Source: Linnemannia hyalina (lineage: Eukaryota; Mortierellomycota; Mortierellomycetes; Mortierellales; Mortierellaceae). From it: a DNA stretch of 64,000 nt. The translations under genes were made by a program, and so were the position numbers. The notes beneath the pieces are model-generated. The model was not told where the DNA came from and did no database searches. It worked only from the letters and a program-made list of their open reading frames with translations. The stretch spans positions 586,433 through 650,432 of the forward strand of contig JAHRHY010000026.1 in assembly GCA_019671135.1 (NCBI GenBank), in the 5' to 3' direction. Of the stretch, positions 23,660 through 34,258 are shown one piece after another; the first letter of the stretch is position 1, and each line of letters starts with the position of its first letter.

Positions 23660-24385
23660 CTGAGTCATCAAGCAGCACTTTCAAAACATGTGTGGTTGCC
23701 CCAAGTGATCGGTGCAGTTGACGGCTGCCTATGTCCTTTCGACTATGCTCCCCATTTCGAACCTCAGGCATTCAATAATTACAAGTGTCGTCGCTGCGCG
23801 ACATCCGTTGCAGTCTGCGACCATGATCTTTGATTCACCTTTTTTGAGGCTGGCGATTTTGGCTCGAGACATGATGAGACAGGATACAAGATGACTGACC
23901 TTTACAATCGCTGCAACATCTACTTCAATGGCGCCGAGTATCTGTTGGCTGATAGCGCCTACTCGAATATTCCAACTTGCATCACCCCTTTCTCAAGGAG
24001 GGAGGAGAGGAGAGCCCCTCTCACCGCAGCTCAGAAGAAATTCAATTTCAGGCACAAGAGTGTGCATGCTGTGATCGAACAAGCCTTTGGGCGTCTGAAG
24101 CCAAGGCGGAGGTTCCTACAGGCTATTTCCGTCGACGTTGATGATGGAGATAGCGTTGGTGGGGTGGGTAGAGTCATCACCACTTGTGTTGCTCTTCACA
24201 ATTTTATTATCGATCACCCCGAAGATGTGCTGATCGAGAGACCTGTCAATAAGTTTGAGCTAAAGTGGGCTCGGCGCTCTGGCGTGGAGCCTATTGTTGA
24301 CCACAATGAGGACCATGACAGGCGAGAAGGGTCAGCTAAGCGCGAGCGCATTGTCAATATTTCCCAGCGATTCAGACCATATTGA
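23660..24385 (+). pseudogene. PIF/Harbinger transposase relic
   Basis: After the junction, VIGAVDGCLCPF (about 23707) carries the first catalytic Asp in the usual GxVDGxH-like setting. AEYLLADSAYSNIPTCITPF (about 23937) holds the second, and FRHKSVHAVIEQAFGRLKPR (about 24050) the Glu. ITTCVALHNFIIDHPED follows as in the family's C-terminus. This is a DDE_Tnp_4-type (PIF/Harbinger) domain that cuts and pastes into 3-bp sites. The N-terminal half is missing, and a TGA near 23832 and a frame change separate the first and second blocks. It belongs to a different subfamily from the transposases at 36-62 kb. Confidence 0.75.
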
Positions 24386-24461
24386 TTGCCAATTAATGCT
24401 AATAAACAAAATATATTGATCTATATCCAGCTTAACATGAGACTCCGGCATGAACAAGGGA

Positions 24462-25041
24462 GGCCTTTCAACTCCAAAATGTAATATGGCGTTTGTTACA
24501 TCTCTGCAGATCTTGATGATATCCATAGCGACCATTAGATAAGAATGTATGCGGTCTCTCCATGTGCGAAGGATATAAAAAAGCATATAAAAAATGTCCG
24601 AAGCTCAAGGAATGCTGTGTAGACTTCCATAGCTGATCTATCTTTTCATAGTCGGCAACAGAACATGGAATAAAATAGCAGCAGACGGCACACGATTTTT
24701 TAAAATGTAATCTCTCCCTTGCATTTCGCCTCAAAGACACAGTTGAGAGTACAGGTGCTTTAGATGATCACATACAAGAACTGCTCTGCTGAATCTTGCA
24801 GTGATGGGTACAGTTTAATAGTAGATGGACACATTCAAGATATTGGTGCGCGAAAAAAAGAAGATTTTGTTGTTTGGAGAATGTGGTTGTGTTTAGTAGG
24901 ATAGTTACATGAGGAATGTTACAGTAGTTGTTTTACATGCTTGATATCATACATACATTCTTATCTGATGGTCGCTGTGGATATTATCAAAATCTGCAGA
25001 GATGCAACGAACACCATATTACATTTTGGAGTTGAAAGGCC
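24462..25041. mobile_element. Old GGAGGCC-type MITE with two 95-bp inverted ends
   Basis: The left end reads GGAGGCCTTTCAACTCC, and about 95 bp further come in reverse at the right end (GGAGTTGAAAGGCCTC). The interior carries the same backbone as the 494-bp U units (GATATAAAAAAGCATATAAA, CAACAGAACA, TTAGATGATCACATACAAGAAC) at perhaps 80% identity. It is the oldest copy of the U family here and, with 40992-41562, one of two that keep both long ends. Confidence 0.7.
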
Positions 25042-25079
25042 TCGTATGTGTGATATTAAGCATCTAAAACTACTACTGA

Positions 25080-25131
25080 AGCAGAATTCAGTCAGCGTTG
25101 GATTGTTCACCCACTAATAGGGAACGTGAGA

Positions 25132-25173
<42 letters not shown>

Positions 25174-25563
25174 ATGAATAGTAATTGAACTTAATACGAG
25201 AGGAACCGTCCATTCGGATATTTGGTATTTGGGCCTGCCCGAGCAGGCAATGGCCCGAAGCTATCATCCATTGGGTTATGGCTGGACACCCCGTCCTAGA
25301 ACGCGACGATTACCGCCTCGTGCCATTTTTAGTTGAATACGAATAGATCCACGGTCCTGAATCTTACGAACGTGGGATTATCTTGCAGAGCGAAAAGGCT
25401 TTGTGAGGTTCCCACTTATATTAATTTCAAATATAGCACTAGATAAATCCATTGCAGACGACTTTAATTGAACGGGTATTGTAAGCAGTAGAATAGTCTT
25501 ATTATTACGATCTGCTGAGATTAAGCCCATTGTTCTATAGATTTGTTCGAAAGAACAACATCT
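25080..25563 (+). rRNA. 3' fragment of the 28S (large subunit) rRNA gene, probably a pseudogene
   Basis: The sequence CAGCGTTGGATTGTTCACCC, then GAACGTGAGATGGGTTTAGA, and the GACAGGTTAG...ACCCTACTGATGA block are the universal 3' region of eukaryotic 28S rRNA, including the sarcin-ricin loop and the final GATCTGCTGAGATTAAGCCC. The rest of the gene, 5.8S and 18S are absent, and a MITE ends 40 bp upstream. Compared with the normal loop text AGTACGAGAGGA this copy reads AATACGAGAGGA. A block between the GGCTGGACACCCCGTCCTAG and AACGCG segments is shorter than in yeast. Both points suggest a dispersed, decaying rDNA fragment rather than a working gene. Confidence 0.85.
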
Positions 25564-26202
25564 CCTCTCTCTTTCTTTTTTTTTCTTTCTGGCGCGCCGT
25601 TTAAGGGTAGTTCAATCTATGCCCTTGCGCCCGAGTTGGCATGCGGATGACCAGGTTGAGCCCCTATGCACACTTAAGGCGACACCCCTCCCCCAGCCTG
25701 AATGAACCCCCCCCCCTCCTAACAAAAAATAAAAAAATGGCGGCCCATTGCCAGCTAATATTGATGCGGGCAAGTGGCTGCTATAGGGTAATCGTGCGAG
25801 TAGCCCTGTCGCTACGAGACCATATATTTATTCATTTTTGAACGCATCTCTCTATCTCATTCTCGCTTGTGGTGGCGTTTTAAAGGGCGGGTGATACAAC
25901 TTGCCCAGTGACAATGACATTCAAGCGACAATAGCTCAAGAGATCCGAGGCTGTTTGGAGGGAGCAAGCTGAGACTCCAAGTTGAAGGTATTTTGGTGTT
26001 ATGTTTTGGGGGAGTGGAGCGTCCTCTCCTCCCTTTTTACTTTTGTTTTTGCGAACAGCGGTTTGCACCTTCTTCCTCGTCCCAGCAACCCTAAGTAAGT
26101 CAAAATATTTCAGCGCATATTTCCTAGGACTCTTAAGCACGCACATGTATGTATTGGTACTACTCTATCCTTAAGACCATGTAATATTATACTGTAGCTT
26201 GC
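25564..26202. other. Gene-free stretch, possibly continuing rDNA spacer
   Basis: The first 200 bp after the rRNA fragment (pyrimidine run, GGCGCGCC, GTTGGCATGCGG) could be intergenic spacer carried with it, but I cannot verify this. No gene is supported. Confidence 0.4.
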
Positions 26203-27811
26203 TCACTTGTCCAGTGCATTAGTGATGCTGGTCGCAGATCCTGAGCTCCAGTAATAAGGCGGGCAAGCGGCCTTGACATGCTCCCAAGCCCCATCAAATG
26301 CATTCACAACTTGCTTCGGCAGAGGACCCTTCTCCAAGTCCCTCAGGTTGTCCTCCAGATGCTTAAGTGAAGACGCTCCGACGACGATACCATCATTGGG
26401 ACCCAGCCCAGAGTGGTGCTTCAACCAACGCAGAGCGGACTCAATCAACGTCAGGCCATGCTCTTCAGCCGACTTTTCCACGCTCTTAATTGCCTCGAAG
26501 AAGAGGTTATTCCAGTACAAGTCGCGGTATCTATGAAAATAAATTGACACGTTATTTTAGTATTGGTGGAGGCGTGTGATCAGCGGTTGTACATTGTGCA
26601 CTGGACTTACAGCTTCCCGAATTGCGACTGATCGAACATAATGTGTTATGAATAGTTGAAAAACCGTAGTGTTAGATGCTCTGCTTTAAATCTCCACTAC
26701 TTGTGCAACAACAGCATAAAGAAACAATTATCATTACCTTGAGGTCGAAGCGACCACCTTCACTTTCCACTCCTTCAAAGCTGTGTTTGCCTGAAAGGAG
26801 ACCTCCAGCCTGGTAGGATCATATGACCATTCGCAGAAATGATATGATGCGTGTCAGAATTGCAGTCCCCTCAGGTCATAAAATATAAAGCAAATTCGCG
26901 GTGACCATAGAGAGTGCCTGGCTTACAATTGGATTATATGCATAGAAAGAAATGTTAAGCATCTTCAGACAGGGCAGGAGCTCGGACTGAACGCCTCTGG
27001 TAATTGCGTTGTACTAACACGATCGACAAAAGATAATCAATAATATCAGAGTCAGATATCAATACATTCTGATGGTTCCAACCTTCAATTGTGGTGTGAT
27101 AGAACTTTAAAAAGAATAATGCATACCATTCCTTGATAGACTGTGGGTAGAACATATCCATTCTGCTTGCAAAGCTGGTGGACTAAGACTACTTGCCAGG
27201 CTGCAAAGTTGGACAGTCCAAACTGTCATACAAAGTAGAAGAATGTATTTCAGTGAGCAGACCGCTGCTGAGTTGCCCCAGCACATAATCACATTCATGG
27301 CGGAAGTTTTCATCCAGAAATCTTACCTTGCTGAAGAGTCCCTCACGATACAGCTCATCCACTGCTTTGACAGTTTCATCAAATGGCGTCGTGTCATCCA
27401 CCATGTGCAGATAAAAGACATCCACTTTGGTAGCCTTCAGTGCAGCCAGAGACTCCTTAAATGTGTGCTTGAGGTTGTTAGGTGCGAAAGCTCTAGGCAT
27501 GGTAGGCCAGACTTTGGTCGCAATCTTGAACGACTCCATCCGCAACTGACCCAATACCTAGTAATAAAAGATTTTATCAAGACAAGGTCTTTCATACTCA
27601 GGTATTCAGATAATGTCGATGAGGCAGGGATTTGCATGAGAGTCAAATAGCGTCTTACCAACTCTGTGTCGCCATTGCCATAGATCCTGGCAGTGTCCAC
27701 CTCTTCATGACCGTGTGACTTGAACACGTCCATGAATGGCTTGATGTTTTGGGCACCTCGCACACGGACGACGGAGGTCTCAAAGCTAGTAGTCTCAAGA
27801 CCAAATGTCAT
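26203..27811 (-). CDS. Aldo-keto reductase, AKR7 (aflatoxin-aldehyde reductase-like) type, seven exons
   Basis: Exons on the minus strand: 27811-27659, 27557-27327, 27222-27127, 27013-26927, 26809-26738, 26627-26611 and 26530-26203, all with GT-AG borders and matching phases, giving 327 residues. The sixth exon has only 17 bases, and the phases work only with it. The expected catalytic tetrad is present: Asp in EEVDTARIYG, Tyr in ARIYGNG, Lys in KIATKVWP and His in FYLHMVDD. GLSNFAAWQV, a YNPIAGGLLSGK block, and GASSLKHLEDNL near the C-terminus form the NADPH-binding parts of the barrel. AKR7 enzymes reduce dialdehydes and small aldehydes with NADPH in the cytosol. All family blocks are in order and no lesion is seen, so this is probably a working host gene. 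Confidence 0.9.
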
Positions 27812-28139
27812 AGTCCTAGATGGAGCAAGATATGTAGCGCATTAGAAAACGATGCCGGTTACTGAGCATTATGGCTCATACCTCGCAATACAGTAGTGAA
27901 ACATACCCAAGAATAATTTTCGGAGTACTGTTTGATTTAACCATAATGAATGAGATTATTTAATAAAGCAGTTAAAGAGAAGATTGAGGCTATATTAGTT
28001 ACCCTAGGCTATATTTATATTATTTTCAGGTTCATACTCCTTATGCGCCCTGATCCGGGTGGCATTTTGTCAGTGAATACAGTACGAGAGTGAACGACCA
28101 AAGGCAGAGGACCATGCAACAGTAAAGCGATTACCAGGC
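27812..28139. other. Gene-free stretch upstream of the reductase
   Basis: Presumed promoter region of the aldo-keto reductase. No distinct TATA box or repeat stands out. Confidence 0.4.
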
Positions 28140-28268
28140 TAAAGGACGTCTGCGCAGTAAGGTTAGAGGACTTCTGCGCAGTAAGGTTAATTTAAATTGC
28201 CTCTGCGCAGTAAGGTTAGAGGACTTCTGCGCAGTAAAGTTAACTTAAAGTGCCTCTGCGCAGTAATG
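28140..28268. repeat. Tandem array with CTGCGCAGTAA core, five copies
   Basis: CTGCGCAGTAAGGTTA and close variants occur near 28151, 28175, 28205, 28229 and 28256, joined by alternating spacers AGAGGACTT and AATTTAAATTGCCT. The core CTGCGCAG is a perfect palindrome. Confidence 0.75.
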
Positions 28269-28341
28269 TAATAGGAGCAGAGCAAGAGTGTATGAACAAG
28301 GAACAGAGAGAGAGAGACAAGTACTAGAGGATGGACAAGAT

Positions 28342-28535
28342 ACAGTGCTCCAATTAATCAACCAAAACGCGATTTGGTCTTTTTTTTTGAAATGGTCATT
28401 CACCAATGTTCTGAACGGCCCTCAGATTCATGTCATTCATTCTCTTGTTTCGTAACCTCATTCATCGCAACTTGCCTTTTTTTGCATGGACCTACATTGG
28501 ATCATCGCCGGAATTGAAATGCCCAATGTTTAGGG
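28342..28535 (+). mobile_element. Tc1/mariner terminal relic
   Basis: TA followed by CAGTGCTCCAATTAATCAAC and 190 bp matching 8593-8790. The TA-CAGTG start fits Tc1/mariner ends and their TA target. It is cut off at 28536 by the next element. Confidence 0.6.
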
Positions 28536-29008
28536 TTTCTCAAGTAGCGAATCAAATCGAATATGCGCCTTATTTGCATTTGACTCGATGGATGCGAATC
28601 GAATTGCATATAAAATCGATTTGCACAGTGCGAACAAAAACTTCATTCGATTCGCAGTGTATTCGATTTGCATTTTAATCGATTCACAATCATTCGATTT
28701 GAAGATATTTGCATTCGCTGTCATTCGATTCGCATTTATTCGCATTTGCATGTTATTTGCAGCGCGTAATTCGACTCGCATTTTATTCGCATTCGCATAT
28801 TATTCGCATTCGCATCTTATTCGCATTCGCATGCTATTCGCATTCTTTATTTGCATTCGCTATTCGCATTCTTTATTTGCATTCGCTATTCACATTCTTT
28901 ATTTGCATTCGCTATTTGCATTCTTTATTCGCATTCGCTATTCGCAATCTCTATTTGCATTTGCTATTCGAATTCTCTATTCGCATTCGCATTTCATTCG
29001 ACTGACAA
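28536..29008. mobile_element. Low-complexity element made of ATTCGCATTCGC words
   Basis: Starts TAGGGTTTCTCAA, the same end as the 80-bp MITE at 19593, and continues as about 450 bp of ATTCGCATT/ATTTGCATTC/CTATTCGCATTC words. The right end near 29008 shows no clean inverted match, so it is truncated or decayed. Long open frames here are by-products of the repeat. Confidence 0.55.
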
Positions 29009-29264
29009 ATTATTTGGCTCTTGGACGGCGTGCTTGCAGCTTTGTTTATTCCCTGCCAGACTGCGCTGCCCTTCTTCCCTTTCACATGTTTTCCTTTCCA
29101 TGCCCTCCATCTCTTTCATCACCCCATTTTTTTTCTGAAGAAGATAGGGGGTGAGAAAAAAAGTAAATGTGGTTTTGTTGCGTGTGAAAAAAACTGATGA
29201 TACCTTCTTGACCTCCAAGTTCTTCTTCTTTCCTTACTCTCACCCTTTTTGTCATCTCAACAAC

Positions 29265-29700
29265 ATGGCTCAATCCTCGAATTCCTTCCTTGACATTGTA
29301 ATGCAATGCAAAAAGCCTAATCACAAAACTAGATGATCGCCATTTCTTTTCTACACACTAATGGTTGAATCTTTTACTCTCTCGCTTTTCCATGCTCTAG
29401 ACCTTGGACCAGCACAGTGAGGACGATGGCTTATTCACAGCCAATCAACAGAGTATCATCGTGGAACAACACAGTCTTCGTTCTGTCTCGACATTTGACC
29501 TCCCATCTCCAGCACTCTCTTCAAAAGACGCAAAGAAAAAGCAGGACGCGAAATTGGACAAGGGGAGTTGGGTTTGGCGTTGGGCCGAGAGGCGAGCCGA
29601 CGCCAATGGCAATACCAGGATCTACTGTTTAATACCACGCTGCACACAGAAAAAAGGATGGGCTTTAATTAGGGGCTCAACCACCAAGGAGGCCATCCAT
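29265..29700 (+). pseudogene. N-terminal fragment of a hAT-type transposase (BED zinc finger)
   Basis: A likely first exon (29265-29297, MAQSSNSFLDI) joins through GTAATG...CTCTAG to an exon starting at 29401 in phase 0. It leads to a serine-rich segment and then GSWVWRWAERRADANGNTR, IYCLIPRC and a GSTTK segment, the layout of a BED-type zinc finger that binds transposon ends in hAT transposases. The frame then runs into a 27-bp end of the V element family and the LTR at 29714. Everything downstream, including the catalytic domain, is missing. Confidence 0.5.
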
Positions 29701-29713
29701 GTTCGGCTCCACC
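29687..29713 (+). mobile_element. 27-bp end of the V element family
   Basis: GGAGGCCATCCATGTTCGGC followed by TCCACC is identical to the outer end of V at 55942. It interrupts the hAT-like reading frame and is itself cut by the LTR. Confidence 0.7.
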
Positions 29714-29910
29714 TGTCAAGAAAGCAGACCAAGCAATAGAATGAAGTAGATAAAGAGAACCTTGATCAAGGACTAAGAAATGAGTATAAGGAATAGGTTA
29801 AAGAGTATGTTGTATTGGCGATACCAAGTAAAGAGCTATAGATTTGCTATCTAAGGCCCTTTTATACTCGTTAGGGCGAAGTCACAAGAGCAAGCTCTTG
29901 TCTCGTGACA
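29714..29910 (-). repeat. 3' LTR of the gypsy element
   Basis: On the plus strand it starts TGTCAAGAAAGC and ends CTCGTGACA. It contains GAGTATAAAAGGGCC on the minus strand, a TATA box at about 29863-29872. It is the same length as 35780-35976 and reads base for base the same. Confidence 0.92.
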
Positions 29911-29920
29911 ACCTCCCCCT

Positions 29921-30357
29921 CTAGGGCCGAGTTCCAAGAGGCCTTTGGCTGGGTTTGTGAGGGTGTTGCAGATGGAACTCGCGAACAAGGTCCGGGGAAT
30001 TCTTGACACAGGCGGCCGGTTCCCAGGTTCGTTCGGATACGGGGTAGCCTCTCCAATGTATATAGTATTCAAGGTGGTTGCGCCTGATCCGTGAATCCAA
30101 AATGGCCTCAACCTCGTACTCCTCATCGCCGGAGACGACAAGCGGAGGAGGTCGTTTTGAGGCTCGACCGGGGATCGTATCTGGATGCGCACGCTCAAGT
30201 AAGTTTACATGAAAGACAGGATGTAGCTTGGTCGTTGGTGGTAAATCGAGACGGAAGGATCGAGTGCCGATTTTTTCGAGAATACGGTAAGGGCCCATGC
30301 GCTTATGGTCGAGCTTCTTGCATGGTCTGTTCGTTTGGAGGTTCCGGGCGTCTAGCC
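29921..30357 (-). pseudogene. Pol C-terminus (integrase tail and chromodomain) cut off by the U insertion
   Basis: This is the continuation of pol beyond the U element. It has KRMGPYRILEKIGTRSFRLD and LHPVFHVNLLERA (the integrase GPY/F-type tail) followed by EYEVEAILDSRIRRNHLEYYIHWRGY-type chromodomain text and a WEPA segment. Chromodomains in these integrases steer insertion towards marked chromatin. Because U lies between this part and the catalytic integrase, it is no longer translated with pol unless the U insertion is removed. Confidence 0.85.
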
Positions 30358-30360
30358 ATA

Positions 30361-30854
30361 GCGGCCCCTTCATGTGCAGAGGATATAAAAAGGCATATAA
30401 AAAATATCCAAAGTCCAAGGAACGGAGTGTTGACTTCCATAACTGGCATATCTCTTCATAGTGGGCAACAGAACACAGAATAAAATAGCAATAGACAGCA
30501 CAAGAATTTTTAAAATGTAATCTCTCCCCTGTATTTCACGACAAAGATACAGTTGAGAATACAAGTGCTTTAGATGATCACATAAAGAACTACTCTGTCG
30601 AATCTTGCAGTGAGGGTTACAGGTTAATAGTAGATGGACATATTCAAGAGTTTGGTGTGCGAAAAATAAGAAGACTTTGTTGTTTGGAGAATAGGTTGGT
30701 GTTTAGTAGGATAGTTAAACAAAAAATGTTACAATGCTTGTCTTATATGCTTGGTATCATATATACATTCTCCTCTAATGGACGCGGTGGATATCGTCAA
30801 GATCTGCAGAGATGTAACAAACACCATATGATAATTTGGACTTGAAAGGCCTCC
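30361..30854 (-). mobile_element. U element (494 bp) inserted in gypsy pol
   Basis: On the minus strand it reads from GGAGGCCTTTCAAGTCC to CATGAAGGGGCCGC. An exact ATA duplication flanks it (30358-30360 and 30855-30857), so the two ends are true mobile ends. It has no coding capacity. Its host LTRs are identical, so this insertion is also recent. Confidence 0.85.
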
Positions 30855-33800
30855 ATACAAGATCTCCTACTTGCAGATTGGGTTGTGGTTGGGCCTTGGT
30901 GTCGAAGTTCCTGGCATGCTGTTCAATGGTGGTGTGAATATTGAGTTGCATCTCCGCATAGAGGTTCTTTAGGGCCTGGACGCGTTCCTGGGCTGGGACA
31001 TTGTCCTTCGAGACTCTTGGGATGGTGATGGTGAATTTCGGATGGTAGCCGAGGTTGGCAAAGAATGGTGTTGTTTTTGTTGTTGAGTGTGTTGCGTTGT
31101 TGTATGCAAATTCTGCTATCGGTAGAAGGGTGCTCCAGTCCGTTTGCTGATAGTCGATATACCCTCGTAGGTACTGTTCCAGTATTGAATTTACTCTCTC
31201 GGTCTGTCCATCGGTGCGTTGGTGGTAGGCGGTAGAAAGCTTCTGATTGATCCCCAGAGACTTGAACATGGTGGAAACGAAGGCTGAAGTGAAGGTGGCG
31301 CCTCTGTCAGAAACAATGTCATCCGGGAGACCGTGGGCTGAAAATACGCGTTCTAGGAACAAACAGACCGTATCCTGTGCATTGATGTTGTCGTAGGTGG
31401 GGACAAAGTGTGCCATCTTGGTGAATCGGTCCACAAAAACACAGATTGCCGTATAGCCGTTTGAGGGGGGGAGTTGGGTGATGAAATCCATCGATACTGA
31501 GGTCCAGGGGCGATCGGGTACAGGCAGGGGTTGTAAAAGTCCATAAGGCTTGTGAGTGGATGACTTTGTCCGTTGGCAGGTGTCACAACCGTTGATGTAA
31601 TCCTTGATGTAACGCCACATGGAAGGCCAGTAAAAGGTTCGACTGACAAGGTCTGAGGTCTTGGTAATTCCAAAATGACCGGCGGTTGGGGCGTCGTGAC
31701 ATTCTTGAAGGATTTGTTTCTTGAGTTCGGGATCGTCGGGGACGCAGACAAGGCCATCCCGCAGGAGTAGCCCATCTTGAATTGAGTACTGGGCATTGTC
31801 CGAGTTCGACTTTGCGGTCTTGGCGAGTATTGGACCAAAGTATAGATCATCGGGGATTAGTGTCTTGATTTTTTCCTGGATCGCTGGCGTCTCTGGTTGC
31901 AGTGACCGGGCCTGGATGGTGTTCAGAATCTGGATCGGCGGTAGGAGGGTCATCTCGGTCTTGCCGTGCTGGGCCGCACCTCCCTCTCCAGGGTTGTCCC
32001 GCCGGGACAAAGCATCGGCAGCGGCATTCTGGGAGCCAGGGCGGTAATGGATGGTAAAGTTGTAGTCAGACAAGATTTCAGACCAGCGGACTTGACGGCG
32101 GCTCAATTGGCGCGTGGTGGTAAAGTACTCAAGATTTCTGTGGTCGGTGATGACTTCCGTGGTAGCGGGCGAGAATTCCAGGTAGTGTCGCCAATGTTTA
32201 AAGGCAGACACAATGGCAAGGAGTTCTTTGTCGTAGATCTGATAGTTGAGTTCAGCAGGCAATAGTTTTCGGGAGTAGTAAGCGATAGGATGTAGGCGTC
32301 CATCTTGGTCACGCTGACTGCAGACAGCGCCGAGGGCCTTGTCAGAAGCGTCAGTTTCAATGATGCAGGGGCGATCTGGTTGGAAATGCCGAAGGACGGG
32401 GCCAGACATGAAGCGTGACTTGAGCTCCGTGAAAGCGGCTTGTGCGATAGCGGTCCAGACAAAGTTAGTATTTTTCTTGAGTAACGCGGTGAGAGGCGCG
32501 GCGATATGGGAGTATTTCCGTACAAAACGACGGTAGAAGTTGGAGAAACCCAGAAAGCACTGGACATCCGAAACGGAAGAGGGAGTGGGCCAATCGCGAA
32601 TGGCGGCAACCTTGGCGGGGTCCATAGAAATACCGTCAGTTCCGATCACAAAGCCGAGGAATTCGACTTTGTCCTTGTCGAACGAGCATTTCTCGAGTTT
32701 TAAGCATAGACCAGCGTCTTGGAGCTTGCTGAGAACTTTGCGGACATGCGCGGTATGTTCCTCAAGGGTGTCGGAGTAGATGAGAATGTCGTCAATGTAT
32801 AGCACGACAAAGTCATCTAGGTAATCGCGGAGGACGTCGTTGGCGAAAGCTTGGAAAGTTCCGGGAGCGTTCATTAGTCCGAAGGGCATGACTGTATACT
32901 CGAAGTGGCCATAGCGGCAGCGGAATGCAGTCTTCCATTCGTCGCCCTCCTTGATGCGGAGAAGATTGTATGCTCCTCGCATGTCGAGCTTGGTGAAATA
33001 CTTGGCTTTGCCTAGTCGGTCGAAAGTTTCGGAGATCAGTGGCAGAGGGCATCGATTGGGGACAGTCACCTTGTTGAGGCCTCGATAGTCGACACAGAGG
33101 CGGAGAGAACCGTCTTTCTTTTTAACAAAAAGGACGGGGGCGCCAGCTGGAGACTCGGATCGACGGATGAACCCTTTTGCAAGGTTTTCTTGAATATATT
33201 CGCGTAGAACTTGCAGTTCCGTTTGTGATAGGTTGTACACTGGTCCAAAAAGCACGGTGGCTCCTTCGACCACAGGGATATTGTGATCATAGGGTCGATG
33301 TGGCGGTAGCTTGTCGGCTTGCATCTTGGAGAATACCTGAGCATATTCGGCATATTTCTCGGGCAGTTGGACTGTGGGTTTTGATTCAGGGATAGAGTTG
33401 TCGTTGGTGGTTGCGCTGGCGAGTTCTTCGATTCGGGAGACGTCGAGCATGTATCCGACTCCTTGATTGGTCTTGAGGATCTGACGGAGTTGTGTATTGC
33501 TAATAATGGAGATGTTGGTTGCTGATCGGTTCTTGGCGGATTTGGATAGTTGGTTGGATCCTGAGGTGTACTTGGTGGGAATCAAAGTGGATTTGGGTTT
33601 GGAAGGTGGCAGAAGGATTCGGTCTTGTTCCTGGAAGGAAGGGATGGATCGAGGCATTGTTGATTGTGCAAGGGGGGAAAGCTTGTCGAGTGTGTGCTGA
33701 TGGAGGCATGGCATAGTAATGGTTCGTTTCTCCCAGTCGATATATGGGTTGTGTGAGCGGAGCCAGTCCATGCCAAGAATAATGGCATAATTGCCAAGTG

Positions 33801-34060
33801 CAATGAGTTGAAAAGTGTGTGTGGAAAAGTGTTGTGAGTGGGATTGCATAACCAATGTGGTGGCGTGATGAGAGGTATGTGTTGAACCATTGGCAAGAGA
33901 GATTTGTAATAAGTGTTGTGCTAGTGGAAGATTGTGCTGTTGTGCTAGATTTTGATGAATGAATGAGATGGTTGCTCCTGAGTCGATCATTGCATGGACT
34001 GGTAGTGAGGAGTTTTGGAAGTGAAGAGTGGAGAATAATAACCGGGGTTGTGATAGTAAA
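30855..34060 (-). pseudogene. Ty3/gypsy pol polyprotein, C-terminally interrupted
   Basis: The frame from about 34060 downwards starts with an aspartic protease (LPVHAMIDSGATISFIHQ; the first ATG at 33990 falls inside it). Reverse transcriptase follows with the catalytic YIDDILIYS (about 32800), then RNase H (ETDASDKALGAV; ITDHRNLEYF). The integrase has an HHCC zinc finger (GHFGITKTSDLVSRTFYWPS to CDTCQR, about 31640-31560) and DDE core (SMDFITQLPPSNGY, IVSDRGATFTS, DGQTERVN). The open frame exceeds 1000 codons without a lesion until the U insertion at 30854. It is in a different frame from gag with about 200 bp between, so expression may use readthrough or a separate start. Mobility is probably lost through loss of the chromodomain tail. 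Confidence 0.88.
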
Positions 34061-34258
34061 GGTTATGATGGGAATAGGAATAACGAAACAAAGAGAGGGA
34101 TCTGTTTAATTCAGGGACGAAGAGTCCTTATGTACTCTTCGTCCTAATGATACACGTGATTATAGCACAAAGAGTAATTGGAATAGTAATAGGGGATAGC
34201 AGAGGATCATTTGGAGATTTGTTATACAGCTCGCCCAGACACACTCCAACTTTACTGT

